DNA of 42,987 nucleotides from Acidimicrobiia bacterium (GTDB lineage Bacteria; Actinomycetota; Acidimicrobiia; IMCC26256; JAMXLJ01). The notes under the pieces were generated by a model. It was not told the origin of the DNA, did no database searches, and saw nothing but the letters and a program-made list of their open reading frames with translations. Location of the stretch: positions 1-42,987 of the forward strand of contig JAMXLJ010000044.1 of NCBI GenBank assembly GCA_024281095.1, given 5' to 3'. Position 1 is the stretch's first letter, and every line of letters starts with the position of its first letter. Position numbers and translations under genes: made by a program. Below, piece after piece: positions 23,061 through 31,375 of the stretch.

Positions 23061-24395
23061 TCATCCCGAGAACGTGTGCCTTCCGTTGAAGTACACGTGC
23101 TGGCGCTCGAAACGCACCTGCTCGCGGGCAGGCACGGGAGTGGTGAGGTCCACTTCCTTGCCGGCCTTCATGATCATGCGGAACGACTCGGTGTGCTGCA
23201 GCACGCGAATGTCTTTCGAAGGGTCTCCGTCCACGACGAGGATGTCGGCGAGCTTGCCGGCATCGAGACTGCCGATCTCCGACTCCCAACGGGGCAGGGT
23301 CCGCGCCGCCTGCAGGGTGCCCGCGTTGATCGCGGCGAGCGGCGAGAGTCCGACGTGGGTGACGAGGATCTCCATCTCCTTCGCGTGCCATTCACCGTAC
23401 GGTGTGAGAGAGAACCCGGCTTCGGAGCCCGCCATCAGCGGCACACCCGCGTCGTAGGCCCGACGAATGTTCTCGGCGGACGTGTCGATCTCGCGTTTCA
23501 GACTGTCGCGTGACGCTGCCGACATCTCGGCGCCCGTCGCGTCGAGCGCGTTCACGAGCAGCGGCAGCGTCGGACAGATCGGGATCTTTTTCTCGGCGAC
23601 CAATTCGAGGCCTTCGTCATCCATGAACGACGCGTGCATGATCCAGTCGAACCCCGCCTTCGCGGCGAAGGTGACCGACTCGGCCGAGCGCGCATGGATC
23701 GTGCACTTCCTGCCGAGTCGGTGCACCTCGTCGGAAAGGAGCTGCAGCTCATCGAGCCGGAACGCGCAGCCGTGGATGGGGTTGTAGTAGCTCGTCGCGT
23801 CACCCGAACCGGCAACCTTGACGAAATCGACCGTGTCCTTGATCTGCAGGCGCACCGCTTCGAGGATCTCGTCCTTGCTGCGCACGAGGACGCTCGCATT
23901 GCCGGGCGGATTGGCGATCCAGTTCGGGAACGCGTCACCGAGACCCTGGTGGGTCGTGATCTCGGGGCCCGCGACGGCGAACCGGGGGCCTTCCACCAGA
24001 CCGGCCTCGACCGCGTCGCGCACCGCGATCGGAACACGGTAGACCGCGGCCGGATCCGACGCGCTCGTGACACCGGCGCGCAGCACCCGCTTGGCGCTGT
24101 GGGTCGCGACGATCGCGCGCCACTCCGCGGATCCGTACATTGCAAGCTCCTCTTCGGAGCGGGGCTCGCCGTACGAGATGTGGCAGTGGGCATCGACGAT
24201 TCCCGGGATGATCGTCGCGTCACCGAAGTCGACAACCGTGGCCGCCGCCGGTTGATGCTTCCACGACTCCGGCAACGCGTCGCGTGCGCCCACCCAGGCG
24301 AGGCGTTCGCCGACGACGACCACGGCTCCGCGCTCGATCGGGTCCGCGCCGGTGCCGTCGATCACACGCCCGTAGAGGATGTACTCGTCGGTCAT
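23061..24395 (-). CDS. Imidazolonepropionase-type amidohydrolase, module I
   Basis: This 444-residue metal-dependent hydrolase has the urease/dihydroorotase barrel. Visible ligands are H70-x-H72 (DAHCH), the carbamylatable lysine K193 (FVKVAG), H234 (TIHAR) and H254 (IMHAS). At the position where relatives have GTDAG, this protein reads GSEAG, so the catalytic aspartate is replaced by glutamate (E325); the paralogue at 28270-29637 has the same change. GKLADILVVDGDP closes the family pattern. Such enzymes open cyclic amides or cleave amide and peptide bonds. AAAGGAA 4-5 nt before ATG 24395 sets the start. It is the last gene of module I. Confidence 0.88.
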   Translation of the reverse strand: MTDEYILYGRVIDGTGADPIERGAVVVVGERLAWVGARDALPESWKHQPAAATVVDFGDATIIPGIVDAHCHISYGEPRSEEELAMYGSAEWRAIVATHSAKRVLRAGVTSASDPAAVYRVPIAVRDAVEAGLVEGPRFAVAGPEITTHQGLGDAFPNWIANPPGNASVLVRSKDEILEAVRLQIKDTVDFVKVAGSGDATSYYNPIHGCAFRLDELQLLSDEVHRLGRKCTIHARSAESVTFAAKAGFDWIMHASFMDDEGLELVAEKKIPICPTLPLLVNALDATGAEMSAASRDSLKREIDTSAENIRRAYDAGVPLMAGSEAGFSLTPYGEWHAKEMEILVTHVGLSPLAAINAGTLQAARTLPRWESEIGSLDAGKLADILVVDGDPSKDIRVLQHTESFRMIMKAGKEVDLTTPVPAREQVRFERQHVYFNGRHTFSG

Positions 24396-24435
24396 GGGGT
24401 TCCTTTCGTTCCGCGGCCGCAGGCCGAGTTCGCGA

Positions 24436-25623
24436 TCACGTCGAGGTGGGACTGATGGTTCGAGCCGGCGCGGGGGTGCCGGTGGGCACGTGAGACGCGG
24501 TCTTCGCGAGACGGGTCCGGATGGCCTCGCGCTTACCAACCCATGACACGAAGGGCGAACGGAGCCGCTCGAGGCCGCGCGGGCACGTCGCCGAGATGAG
24601 CCCCCACAGGTACGTCCACCGCTGGGTGTGGGCGACCAGCGGCCGCTCACGTGCCTCCCACTGGTCGAGGCCGTGCTCCAGATCGCCTGCGTAGCGGTCG
24701 GCGAAGACGGCGAGCGCGAGCGCGTTGGCCATCGCCAGGCCGGCTCCCTGGCCCAGGTTGGGCGGCTGCGCATGCACCGCGTCGCCGACGATCGCGACCC
24801 GACCGGCATGCCAGCGCGAGACCCGGACCATGGAGAACGCGTCCCACCGCGCTTCGGTTTCCGGGGTGATGCGCCGGATGTAGTGCTCCAGCGCAGGGAA
24901 CGACCGGACCCACGCGTCCTGGTCGACCGGGACGCGTCGCGCCGCGATGTCGTCGTTGCGACCGCAGAGCGCGAGGTAGATCCAGTCGCGGTGGCACGGC
25001 GTGTAGAGGATGCGCCGCGTGCCCGACCAGTACTCGACGCACCGGGACGCCTTCGCGCCGCGACACTCGAGCTCCGTACGCGGGATCAGCAACCTCGTCG
25101 CGCCGTCGCGCAGCGTGCGCTTGGCCCGAAGCAGACCAACCGAGTCACGGACGCGTGAATGGATGCCGTCGGCTCCGACGACCAGGTCGGCCCGCAGGGA
25201 CCTGCCGTCGCCAAGATGCAGCTCACCCGACGGAGCGGCGCCGACGACCTTGTGCCCCGGCTCGATGGTGACGCCGAGCGATACCGCCGCTTCCTGCAAC
25301 GCCGCGTGCAACGTGGGCCGCAGCATCGTGAACAGGCGCTCGGCCGGGCCGTGTTCGTATTCGAACTGTTCCACGAGACCGAGCCGCTCGTCGCGCACCT
25401 GGAACTGGTGGATGGGTTGCGCGGTCGCCAGCGCGCGGTCGAGCACACCGAGCGCGTCGAGCACCCGAAGCCCGTTCTCCCACACGTAGATGCCCGCACC
25501 GATCTCGCGCAGCTGCGGCGCTTGTTCCCACACGCGTGTCTTCCAACCCCGACTGGCGAAGGCGACGGCCGCGGCCAGGCCACCGAGGCCGGCTCCCGCG
25601 ATCTCAACCGAACGTCGGTGCAC
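24436..25623 (-). CDS. Single-component FAD-dependent aromatic monooxygenase, module I
   Basis: The 395-residue flavoprotein of the PHBH/salicylate hydroxylase group has GAGLGG for ADP binding (residues 10-15), GADG (150-153) and GDAVHAQPPNLGQG (280-293), which contacts the flavin. It would hydroxylate an aromatic or heteroaromatic ring with NAD(P)H and O2. A strong AAGGAGG 4 nt before GTG 25623 sets the start. Its paralogue at 33571-34731 shares long identical runs such as YVWENGLRVL and GTRRILYTPC, so the two likely act on related compounds. It lies between the hydrolase and amidohydrolase genes of module I. Confidence 0.93.
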   Translation of the reverse strand: MHRRSVEIAGAGLGGLAAAVAFASRGWKTRVWEQAPQLREIGAGIYVWENGLRVLDALGVLDRALATAQPIHQFQVRDERLGLVEQFEYEHGPAERLFTMLRPTLHAALQEAAVSLGVTIEPGHKVVGAAPSGELHLGDGRSLRADLVVGADGIHSRVRDSVGLLRAKRTLRDGATRLLIPRTELECRGAKASRCVEYWSGTRRILYTPCHRDWIYLALCGRNDDIAARRVPVDQDAWVRSFPALEHYIRRITPETEARWDAFSMVRVSRWHAGRVAIVGDAVHAQPPNLGQGAGLAMANALALAVFADRYAGDLEHGLDQWEARERPLVAHTQRWTYLWGLISATCPRGLERLRSPFVSWVGKREAIRTRLAKTASHVPTGTPAPARTISPTST

Positions 25624-25659
25624 AACGCCTCCTTGTGGCCGCGCGGCACTGCCGAGGTG

Positions 25660-26517
25660 TCACTGCGGGACGTCCCGCGCGGCGGATGCGTCAGCCGCAT
25701 CGAGTTGTGCAGTGAGGTGCCGCAGAAAGCTCTGCTGGATCCGATTGAACAACTCCGGCTTCTCGAGACAGGCCAGATGGCCCGCGCTCGAGAACTCGAC
25801 GTAACGCGAACCGGGGATCGCAGCTGCGACGGCCCTCCCGTATCGGGGCAACGTCACGAAGTCGTCGGCCCCGACGGTGACGAGCGTGGGCGCGGTGATC
25901 GTTCGCAGCAGGTCTTCGGCGTCGTGGTGGAGCCCCGCGTCGTACTGACCGGCGTGCGAGCCGAACGGCATGCTGCGGACGAACGCCCCGACCGTGCCGA
26001 GGGCGCCGCCTCCGAAACCGTGATCGCGCAGGTGGTCGGGCGACACGAGGAAGAAGGAGTAATTCGACCACGACTCGCCGTCGCCGAGGCGTGCGCTGGC
26101 GCGCCGGGCTTCGAGCCACGCCCCCAGGTGCGGCGCGGCGCGCGTCGACGGCCAGCTGCCGTGCAACGAGAGCGACGACACCCGAGCCGGCCATCGGCGC
26201 GCGACGGCAAGCGCGACCGCGGAACCAAGCGAGTGCCCGACCAGATGGGCCGACGACCAATCGAGAGCGTCCATCGCGGCGGCGACGTCGCCCGCCATCG
26301 CGTCCGTACTCCACCCACCGCGCGGAAGCGGATCGGACCCGCCGGTGCCCGCGTTGTCGAGGAGCAGGCACGTCGCCCAGCGCGTGAACGCAGGAAGCTG
26401 TGCCAGCGTCCAGAACGAGCCGGGCAAACCGGTGCCCGCGATCATCACGACCGGGACGGGGCCACACCCGACGGTCTCGAACGAGACGCTCCGCCCGCCA
26501 GTGTCGATCGTGGTCAT
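25660..26517 (-). CDS. Alpha/beta hydrolase, module I
   Basis: The 285-residue hydrolase has the elbow GHSLG (nucleophile S96), an acid in GADDFVTLPRY and the catalytic histidine in SSAGHLACLEKP. The IAGTGLPGSFW region carries the oxyanion loop. AGGAG 8 nt upstream supports ATG 26517. The paralogue at 30061-30900 shares the TLPRY and SAGHLA blocks. Within the module it may hydrolyse the ring-opened product, an ester, or an enamine/aminoacrylate-like intermediate as RutD does. That last idea is inference from the neighbouring Rid-family gene. Confidence 0.88.
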   Translation of the reverse strand: MTTIDTGGRSVSFETVGCGPVPVVMIAGTGLPGSFWTLAQLPAFTRWATCLLLDNAGTGGSDPLPRGGWSTDAMAGDVAAAMDALDWSSAHLVGHSLGSAVALAVARRWPARVSSLSLHGSWPSTRAAPHLGAWLEARRASARLGDGESWSNYSFFLVSPDHLRDHGFGGGALGTVGAFVRSMPFGSHAGQYDAGLHHDAEDLLRTITAPTLVTVGADDFVTLPRYGRAVAAAIPGSRYVEFSSAGHLACLEKPELFNRIQQSFLRHLTAQLDAADASAARDVPQ

Positions 26518-26548
26518 GGCGGACGCTCCTGGCTCGGCCGGTGGGGTC

Positions 26549-27019
26549 TCAGTGACCCGACACCCCGGCGTCGGAGCGATCGGGCAACACGGCAACTCCG
26601 TCGACTTCGACGGTGAGGCCCGGGAGCGCGAGTGCGGTGACCCCGAGCAGGGTGGAAGCCGGATACGGCGGATCGAAGTACTCGCCGCGGATCGCGTGCA
26701 GTGCCTCGCGCGCCCGTACGTCGGTCAGGTACACCTTGAGCGACACGACGTCCCGCAACGTCGCGCCGAGCCGCTCGAGGGTCGCCACGAGTGTGTCGAG
26801 CGTGTAGCGCAACTGCGCCTCGGGATCTCCCGGATGGACGACCCGGCCCTCGTCGTCGAGCGCGGTGTGGCCGGCGAGGAAGACGAGGTTCCCGGCGACG
26901 CGGGCGTTGGAGTACAGCCCGACCGAGAGTTGGCCGTCTGTCGCAGCGACGACGTCTGTCGGCTGGTCCGTCGTGTCGTCCGTGGCGTGGTCCGTGGCGT
27001 GGTCATGGCGCGCGCTCAC
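26549..27019 (-). CDS. Rid (YjgF/YER057c/UK114) family protein, module I, with Asp/Thr-rich N-terminal extension
   Basis: The 156-residue protein has a normal Rid domain from about residue 30 (LVFLAGHTALDDEGRVV, then ATLRDVVSLKVYLTD). The substrate-binding arginine of true RidA enamine/imine deaminases (PAR-S/V-C) is replaced: here the motif is PAST, with S122, so it belongs to an Arg-less subgroup with unsettled chemistry. The first 23 residues (HATDHATD, then DTTDQPTD) are an unusual acidic repeat encoded by tandem 12-mers. GAAGGAG 5 nt before GTG 27019 supports that start. It is the first gene of module I behind its own promoter. Confidence 0.87.
   Translation of the reverse strand: MSARHDHATDHATDDTTDQPTDVVAATDGQLSVGLYSNARVAGNLVFLAGHTALDDEGRVVHPGDPEAQLRYTLDTLVATLERLGATLRDVVSLKVYLTDVRAREALHAIRGEYFDPPYPASTLLGVTALALPGLTVEVDGVAVLPDRSDAGVSGH
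26978..27001. repeat. Tandem 12-bp repeat in the Rid gene 5' end
   Basis: Two exact copies of GTCCGTGGCGTG and a degenerate third encode the HATD-HATD stretch of the Rid-family protein. The reading frame is kept because the unit is 12 bp, so copy number could change without a frameshift. Confidence 0.7.
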
Positions 27020-27050
27020 GTGTGCTCCTTCGCACCCGCTGATTCTTCAT

Positions 27051-27078
27051 ATCCTATAGTTGATAGCTTTTGGGTCAA
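27051..27078 (-). promoter_or_regulatory. Promoter of catabolic module I (TTGACC-16-TAGGAT)
   Basis: On the minus strand TTGACC (27078-27073) precedes TAGGAT (27056-27051) by 16 nt. The spacer is AT-rich and contains CTATCAACTATAG, a dyad related to the other island promoters. The -35 box overlaps the stop codon of the upstream MFS gene, so module I has its own start but could also receive read-through. The leader to GTG 27019 is about 25 nt. Confidence 0.55.
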
Positions 27079-28250
27079 GGACGTGGCGAAACCGGAGGCG
27101 GGACGACGCGCTGGCGCGACGCCCCGTGCGCGACCCACTGGGCGCACGAACCGCAGACGGCCACGCACACGGCCGCGCCGACGAAGACCGTCTTCAGGCC
27201 CGCCGTGGACGCGACGACCGCGAAGCCGATCGAGCCGATCGCCGCACCCCCGTCGAAGCACAGGTTCCATGCCGTCGAGCTGGACGCGAACTCGTCGGGC
27301 CCACGACGGTGCATGACGTCCGCGAGCGTCGCGGTACCGAGCACTCCGCACCCCGCGCCGGCCGCGGCTGCGGCGACCACGACCGCCATGCCGTCGGCGA
27401 GCACGCCGATTGCCAGCGAGCCGACGAGGGTCATGATCACACCCGGGATCACGAGCAAGGCGAACGGCACCCGATCCACCCTGGCGCCCGCGACGAGCCG
27501 GCCCGATGTCATCGCGATGCCGAACGCCAGCAGCGCACCCGAGCCCACGTGCGGATGGAGCAGCACCAGGAAGCTGTAGACGGCACCGAAGAACATCGCC
27601 GCAGGGAAGAACGACAGCAGCGATGCGAGCACGCCGCGATCGCGAAGCGCAGCCTGAACCGAGCCTGTTTCGGGCACTGCGAGCGCTTGCCGGGGGAGCC
27701 GCAGCCACGCGAGGACGGCACCGCCTGCCGCGACCGCGCTCGCGACGACGAAGAGCACCCCCCGCTGGCCGCCGTCGAACAAGGCGACGCCGAGCGGCGG
27801 GTAGACGATTCCGGCACCGGCCGTGAAGAACCCGTAGATGCCGAGCGCGCGTCCGCGTCGTTCGGGGTCGGCGAACACCGCGCAGAGCGCCGCACCCACG
27901 ACGGCGATGATCCCGAAGCCCGCACCGCGGACCGCGGTCACCACGAGGATCACGGCGATGTGCGACGAGAACGAGTAGCAGAGCCCCGGAACACCGATCA
28001 GTGCGAGGCCGAGCACGAACACGCCGTGCGCGCCCTTCCGGCGCAGGATCGACGGCATGAGCGCCTGACACGCGACCGTCGCGGTCATGAACACGCCGGT
28101 TGCCAATCCGGCCCCGAGGCGGCCGCTGCTCTGTTCCGCGATCAACGGCACGGTCGGCAACAGCAGGTAGAGGCAGCTGAAGCCTGCGAACGTCGACGCG
28201 ATCACGAACACGACCGCGCGGCGCGCGACCAGCGTGGGTGCCGCGCTCAT
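27075..28250 (-). CDS. Major facilitator superfamily transporter
   Basis: The 391-residue membrane protein has about twelve hydrophobic segments in two halves. MFS landmarks include DPERRGRALGIYGFFTAG after the fourth segment and a long cytoplasmic loop in the middle (residues about 190-205). It is the last gene of the module II operon, 19 nt after the amidohydrolase stop, so it probably imports the pathway substrate or exports an intermediate. The start at ATG 28250 lacks a strong ribosome binding site and could rely on coupling. Confidence 0.9.
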   Translation of the reverse strand: MSAAPTLVARRAVVFVIASTFAGFSCLYLLLPTVPLIAEQSSGRLGAGLATGVFMTATVACQALMPSILRRKGAHGVFVLGLALIGVPGLCYSFSSHIAVILVVTAVRGAGFGIIAVVGAALCAVFADPERRGRALGIYGFFTAGAGIVYPPLGVALFDGGQRGVLFVVASAVAAGGAVLAWLRLPRQALAVPETGSVQAALRDRGVLASLLSFFPAAMFFGAVYSFLVLLHPHVGSGALLAFGIAMTSGRLVAGARVDRVPFALLVIPGVIMTLVGSLAIGVLADGMAVVVAAAAAGAGCGVLGTATLADVMHRRGPDEFASSSTAWNLCFDGGAAIGSIGFAVVASTAGLKTVFVGAAVCVAVCGSCAQWVAHGASRQRVVPPPVSPRP

Positions 28251-28269
28251 GGACTCGACCGAAGTCCCG

Positions 28270-29637
28270 TCAGGAGACGGTGTGGCCTCGACCGGTCGAC
28301 TCGTCGTAGCGGAAGCGGCCGAGGAGATAGATCTTGTTGCGCTCCCACGAGTACTCGTGCCGTTCGGGGATGGGTGTGTCGAGGTCGACCGGGACACCGC
28401 CCTTGAGCACCATCTTGCGGCGTGACGGCGACTGCAGGATGCGGATGTCCCCGAGCGGATTGCCCTCGACGACGAGGATGTCGGCGAGCTTCCCCGCCGT
28501 GAGAGTGCCGATCTGGTCGGCCCAGCGCGGCACCGTGACCGCGGCCGCGCCCGTTGCGGCATGAATCGCCTCGAGCGGCGTCATACCGAAATGGGTCACG
28601 CAGATCTCGAGCTCGCGTGCGTGCCACTCGCCGTACGGCACGAGCGACCAGCCCGACTCGGATCCGCAGATCAGGGTCGCGCCCTCCTTGTGGGCGAGGC
28701 TGAGGTTCTCGGCCGCGGCGTCGACTTCACGCTTGAAGACGTCGAGCGAGCTCGCGCCGGCCTCGCCGCTCGACGAGTCGAGGATGTTCACGAGCAACGT
28801 CAGCGTCGGCACGATCGGGATCTGCTTCTCGAGGACGAGATCGAGCCCTTCGCGATCCATGTACGACGCGTGCATGATCCAGTCGAAACCCGCGGCCGCC
28901 GTCGCGCGCACCGACGCCGCGGTGCGCGCGTGCACGGTGCACTTCCGGCCGAGCCGGTGGACCTCGTCGGCGAGGATCCGGAACTCGTCCGTGGTGAACG
29001 CCATGCCCTCCACCGGTCCCTGCGTCACCGCCGAGTCGTTCGAGCCCGACACCTTGACGACGTCGACGCCGTCCTTCACCTGCAGCCGCACCGCCTCGAT
29101 GATGTCGTCGCGGCTCTTCACGAGCACCCCGGCCTGACCGACCGGAAACTCCATCCAGCTCGGGAACGCGTCCTCGAGGCCCTGGTGCGTCGTGATCTGC
29201 GCACCCGCCGCGGCGAGCCGTGGGCCCTCGACGATCCCGGCCTCGATCGCGTCGCGAAGCGACACCGCGATGTTGAACGTGCTCGCCGGATCGCACGCGC
29301 TCGTGACCCCGGCGCGGAGGACCTTCTTCGCGTTCCAGGCCGCCAGCATCGAGCGGTACGCAACGGGCGTGTACAGCGCGAGCTCCTCTTCGGAGCGCGC
29401 CTCGCCGAACGACGTGTGCACGTGCGCGTCGACGAGCCCGGGCATGATCGTGTGCCCGGGCAGGTCAAGCACTTCGAGCTCGAGTTGGGCGAGGTGCTGA
29501 GGCAGCTGCTCGCGCTCGCCGACCCACTCGATGCGGTCTCCGATCACGACGACCACGCCGTCGGCGATCGCGGGAGCACCGGTACCGTCGACGACCGTGC
29601 CGCTGATGCGGTAACCCTGCACGCCCGCGCCGTTCAT
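28270..29637 (-). CDS. Imidazolonepropionase-type amidohydrolase, module II
   Basis: The 455-residue paralogue of the enzyme at 23061-24395 has the ligands H72-x-H74 (DAHVH), K195 (VVKVSG), H236 (VHARTA) and H256 (IMHAS). The usual GTDxG is GSESG here, with glutamate 327 in place of the aspartate. The two proteins share long runs (EVHRLGRKCT, the YGEWHA block, GKLADILVV), so they arose by duplication. AGGAGG 8 nt before ATG 29637 supports the start. It sits between the Rid-family and MFS genes in module II. Confidence 0.88.
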   Translation of the reverse strand: MNGAGVQGYRISGTVVDGTGAPAIADGVVVVIGDRIEWVGEREQLPQHLAQLELEVLDLPGHTIMPGLVDAHVHTSFGEARSEEELALYTPVAYRSMLAAWNAKKVLRAGVTSACDPASTFNIAVSLRDAIEAGIVEGPRLAAAGAQITTHQGLEDAFPSWMEFPVGQAGVLVKSRDDIIEAVRLQVKDGVDVVKVSGSNDSAVTQGPVEGMAFTTDEFRILADEVHRLGRKCTVHARTAASVRATAAAGFDWIMHASYMDREGLDLVLEKQIPIVPTLTLLVNILDSSSGEAGASSLDVFKREVDAAAENLSLAHKEGATLICGSESGWSLVPYGEWHARELEICVTHFGMTPLEAIHAATGAAAVTVPRWADQIGTLTAGKLADILVVEGNPLGDIRILQSPSRRKMVLKGGVPVDLDTPIPERHEYSWERNKIYLLGRFRYDESTGRGHTVS

Positions 29638-29662
29638 CGTGGAGCCTCCTCGACCGTGAATC

Positions 29663-30064
29663 TCACCGCCGCGACGACGGGATCCCCGCCACGGCTTCGA
29701 TCTCGACGAGCATCTCGGGGTCGGCGAGGGCCGACACCTCGATCAGCGTGCTCGCGGGCCGCGCGTCCCCGAAGAACTCCCGGCGCACCGGGTTGATCCG
29801 CGTGCGGTCCTCGATGTTCCTCAGGAAGACGGTGACCTTCAGCACGTCGCGCAGGTCTGCGCCGACGGTCTGCAGGATGGCCTGCAGATTCCGCAGCACC
29901 TGGCGCGTCTGTTCGACGACGTCGCCCGCCGCCACGACCTTCCCGTCCGCATCGAACGGCGCCGCGCCCGAGACGAGCAGCAGATCGCCGAAGCGAACCG
30001 CGTCGGTGTAGTGGCTGATCGGCTCGCTCAGGCCGGCGACCCGAATCTCCTCGCGCTCGGTCAT
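29663..30064 (-). CDS. Rid (YjgF/YER057c/UK114) family protein, module II
   Basis: The 133-residue protein is a standard-length Rid domain. It has GDLLLVSGAAPFDADGKVV, DLRDVLKVTVFLRN and the C-terminal LVEIEAVAGIP. Where canonical RidA has Arg105, this protein has Ser105 (RPASTLIEV), so it lacks the carboxylate-binding arginine needed for 2-iminopropanoate hydrolysis. A different enamine, imine or peracid-type intermediate is more likely; RutC-like chemistry is one option. ATG 30064 overlaps the stop of the upstream hydrolase (ATGA), linking the two in expression. Confidence 0.9.
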   Translation of the reverse strand: MTEREEIRVAGLSEPISHYTDAVRFGDLLLVSGAAPFDADGKVVAAGDVVEQTRQVLRNLQAILQTVGADLRDVLKVTVFLRNIEDRTRINPVRREFFGDARPASTLIEVSALADPEMLVEIEAVAGIPSSRR

Positions 30065-30900
30065 CGTGCGCTCTCACTCCTTGCCGGCTCGGCCGCCTCA
30101 ACGCTGTCGAAGAATCGCTCGATCGCGGCGTTCATCTCAGCGCCGCGCTCCACCCAGGCGAGATGGCCCGCGCTCCGGATGACGTGCACCTGCGCGCCGG
30201 GTATGCGCGCCGCGACCTCTTCGTTGTACCGGGGCAGCGTGATGAGGTCCTCGTCGCCGTAGACGACCAGCGTCGGGACTGTGATCTCGTGCAGCCGGTC
30301 CATGGTGTCGTGGCCGAGATCGGCCTCGAAGTGTCCGATGTACGCGTGGAGCGGCTGCGCGGCCGAGTTCTTCGCGAAGAACTCCTCCACCTCGGCCTGG
30401 AGGTCGGGCTCGAGGTCGATGATCGTCGGCGACGACATCCAGAATGCAGACGCACGGAACGTCTCGATGGGTGCCGTGCGCAACATCGCGAGCCGGGCGT
30501 CGAACCACCGCCTGATGTGGTGTTCCCGGCGTGTCGACGACCACGTCGAGATCAGCACCGCCGACCGCACGAGCTCGGGCCGCCGCAACGCGATCTCCTG
30601 GATGATGGCGGACCCGAGGCTCACGCCGGCGAAGTGCGCAGTCTCGATCCCCAGGTGTTCGACGAGGGCAATGGCGTCGTGTGCGAAGGTCTCGAGCGTG
30701 TACGGGGCGTCCGGTGAATCGCTCGTGCCGGTGCCCCGGAGATCGAAGGTGATGCAGCGGTAGCGCCGCTCGAAGTGCGGAGTCTGCCAGCGGTCCCACA
30801 CGCCGCCGCCGATGCCGGTACCCGCGATCCACACGATCGGATCGCCCGTGCCCCGCTGCTCGTAGTGCAGGTCGATCCCGTTGAGGTGCGCGATCGGCAT
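30061..30900 (-). CDS. Alpha/beta hydrolase, module II
   Basis: The 279-residue hydrolase has the nucleophile elbow GVSLG (S94), acid in YGDEDLITLPRY and histidine in SAGHLAWVE. IAGTGIGGGVWD forms the oxyanion region. It resembles RutD and 3-oxoadipate enol-lactonase types in layout. It overlaps the Rid-family gene by 4 nt, and its paralogue in module I is likewise next to a Rid-family gene. A joint role, in which Rid and hydrolase process the same unstable intermediate, is a reasonable inference. Confidence 0.9.
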   Translation of the reverse strand: MPIAHLNGIDLHYEQRGTGDPIVWIAGTGIGGGVWDRWQTPHFERRYRCITFDLRGTGTSDSPDAPYTLETFAHDAIALVEHLGIETAHFAGVSLGSAIIQEIALRRPELVRSAVLISTWSSTRREHHIRRWFDARLAMLRTAPIETFRASAFWMSSPTIIDLEPDLQAEVEEFFAKNSAAQPLHAYIGHFEADLGHDTMDRLHEITVPTLVVYGDEDLITLPRYNEEVAARIPGAQVHVIRSAGHLAWVERGAEMNAAIERFFDSVEAAEPARSESAR

Positions 30901-30907
30901 CGGTGCC

Positions 30908-31375
30908 TCAGCTCCTTGCGCCCGAACTCAGCTTGATGATCTGTTGCAGCTCATCCGCGACACGGTGCGCGACCAGCTCGGCACGGGGCCGGTCGCGGAA
31001 GGAATCGCGCGCGTCGAAGAATCGCGGGCCGTGAAGCTGCGCTGGGATTCCCTCCGGACGGGCCGCGACGAGCACGTGCCAGTGCTCGTACGTCTCGCCG
31101 AACCTGTAGAGGTACACCTTCTCGCACCCCGTCGCGCGGCGGATGGCCTCGACGCTCGCCGAAAGCGCGGGCCCGAATGCCTGCAGCGCCTCGAACGGGA
31201 GATCCGAGAGGCTGCTCACGTGGGCGCGACTCTGGAGGAAGTACCACCCCGGCACGTCGAACCCGGGAAACACCGTCACCGTCCAGTGCCGGTCCTCGAA
31301 CACGACGACCGGCGACGTCTCGGACGGCCCGGCCGCGGTCGAGCACAGCGCGCACCCGCCCACTGCGGCCTCCAC
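30908..31375 (-). CDS. HIT-like protein with incomplete histidine triad
   Basis: The 155-residue protein has a C-x-x-C near the N-terminus (C8, C11) as in many HIT proteins. The PGWYFLQSRAHVSSLSDLP segment matches the HIT strand-loop, and the triad region reads EHWHVLV. The usual H-x-H-x-H is reduced to two histidines (H98, H100), so the AMP-transfer histidine pattern is altered and hydrolase activity is doubtful. The GTG at 31375 shares a base with the TAG stop of the SDR gene. Its place in a catabolic operon is unusual. Family assignment is fairly safe; activity is unknown. Confidence 0.75.
   Translation of the reverse strand: MEAAVGGCALCSTAAGPSETSPVVVFEDRHWTVTVFPGFDVPGWYFLQSRAHVSSLSDLPFEALQAFGPALSASVEAIRRATGCEKVYLYRFGETYEHWHVLVAARPEGIPAQLHGPRFFDARDSFRDRPRAELVAHRVADELQQIIKLSSGARS

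Noticed and set aside
25159-29796. Plus-strand open frames opposite the two catabolic modules
   Set aside because: Each mirrors a well-motivated minus-strand enzyme gene; composition is that of codon-position noise.
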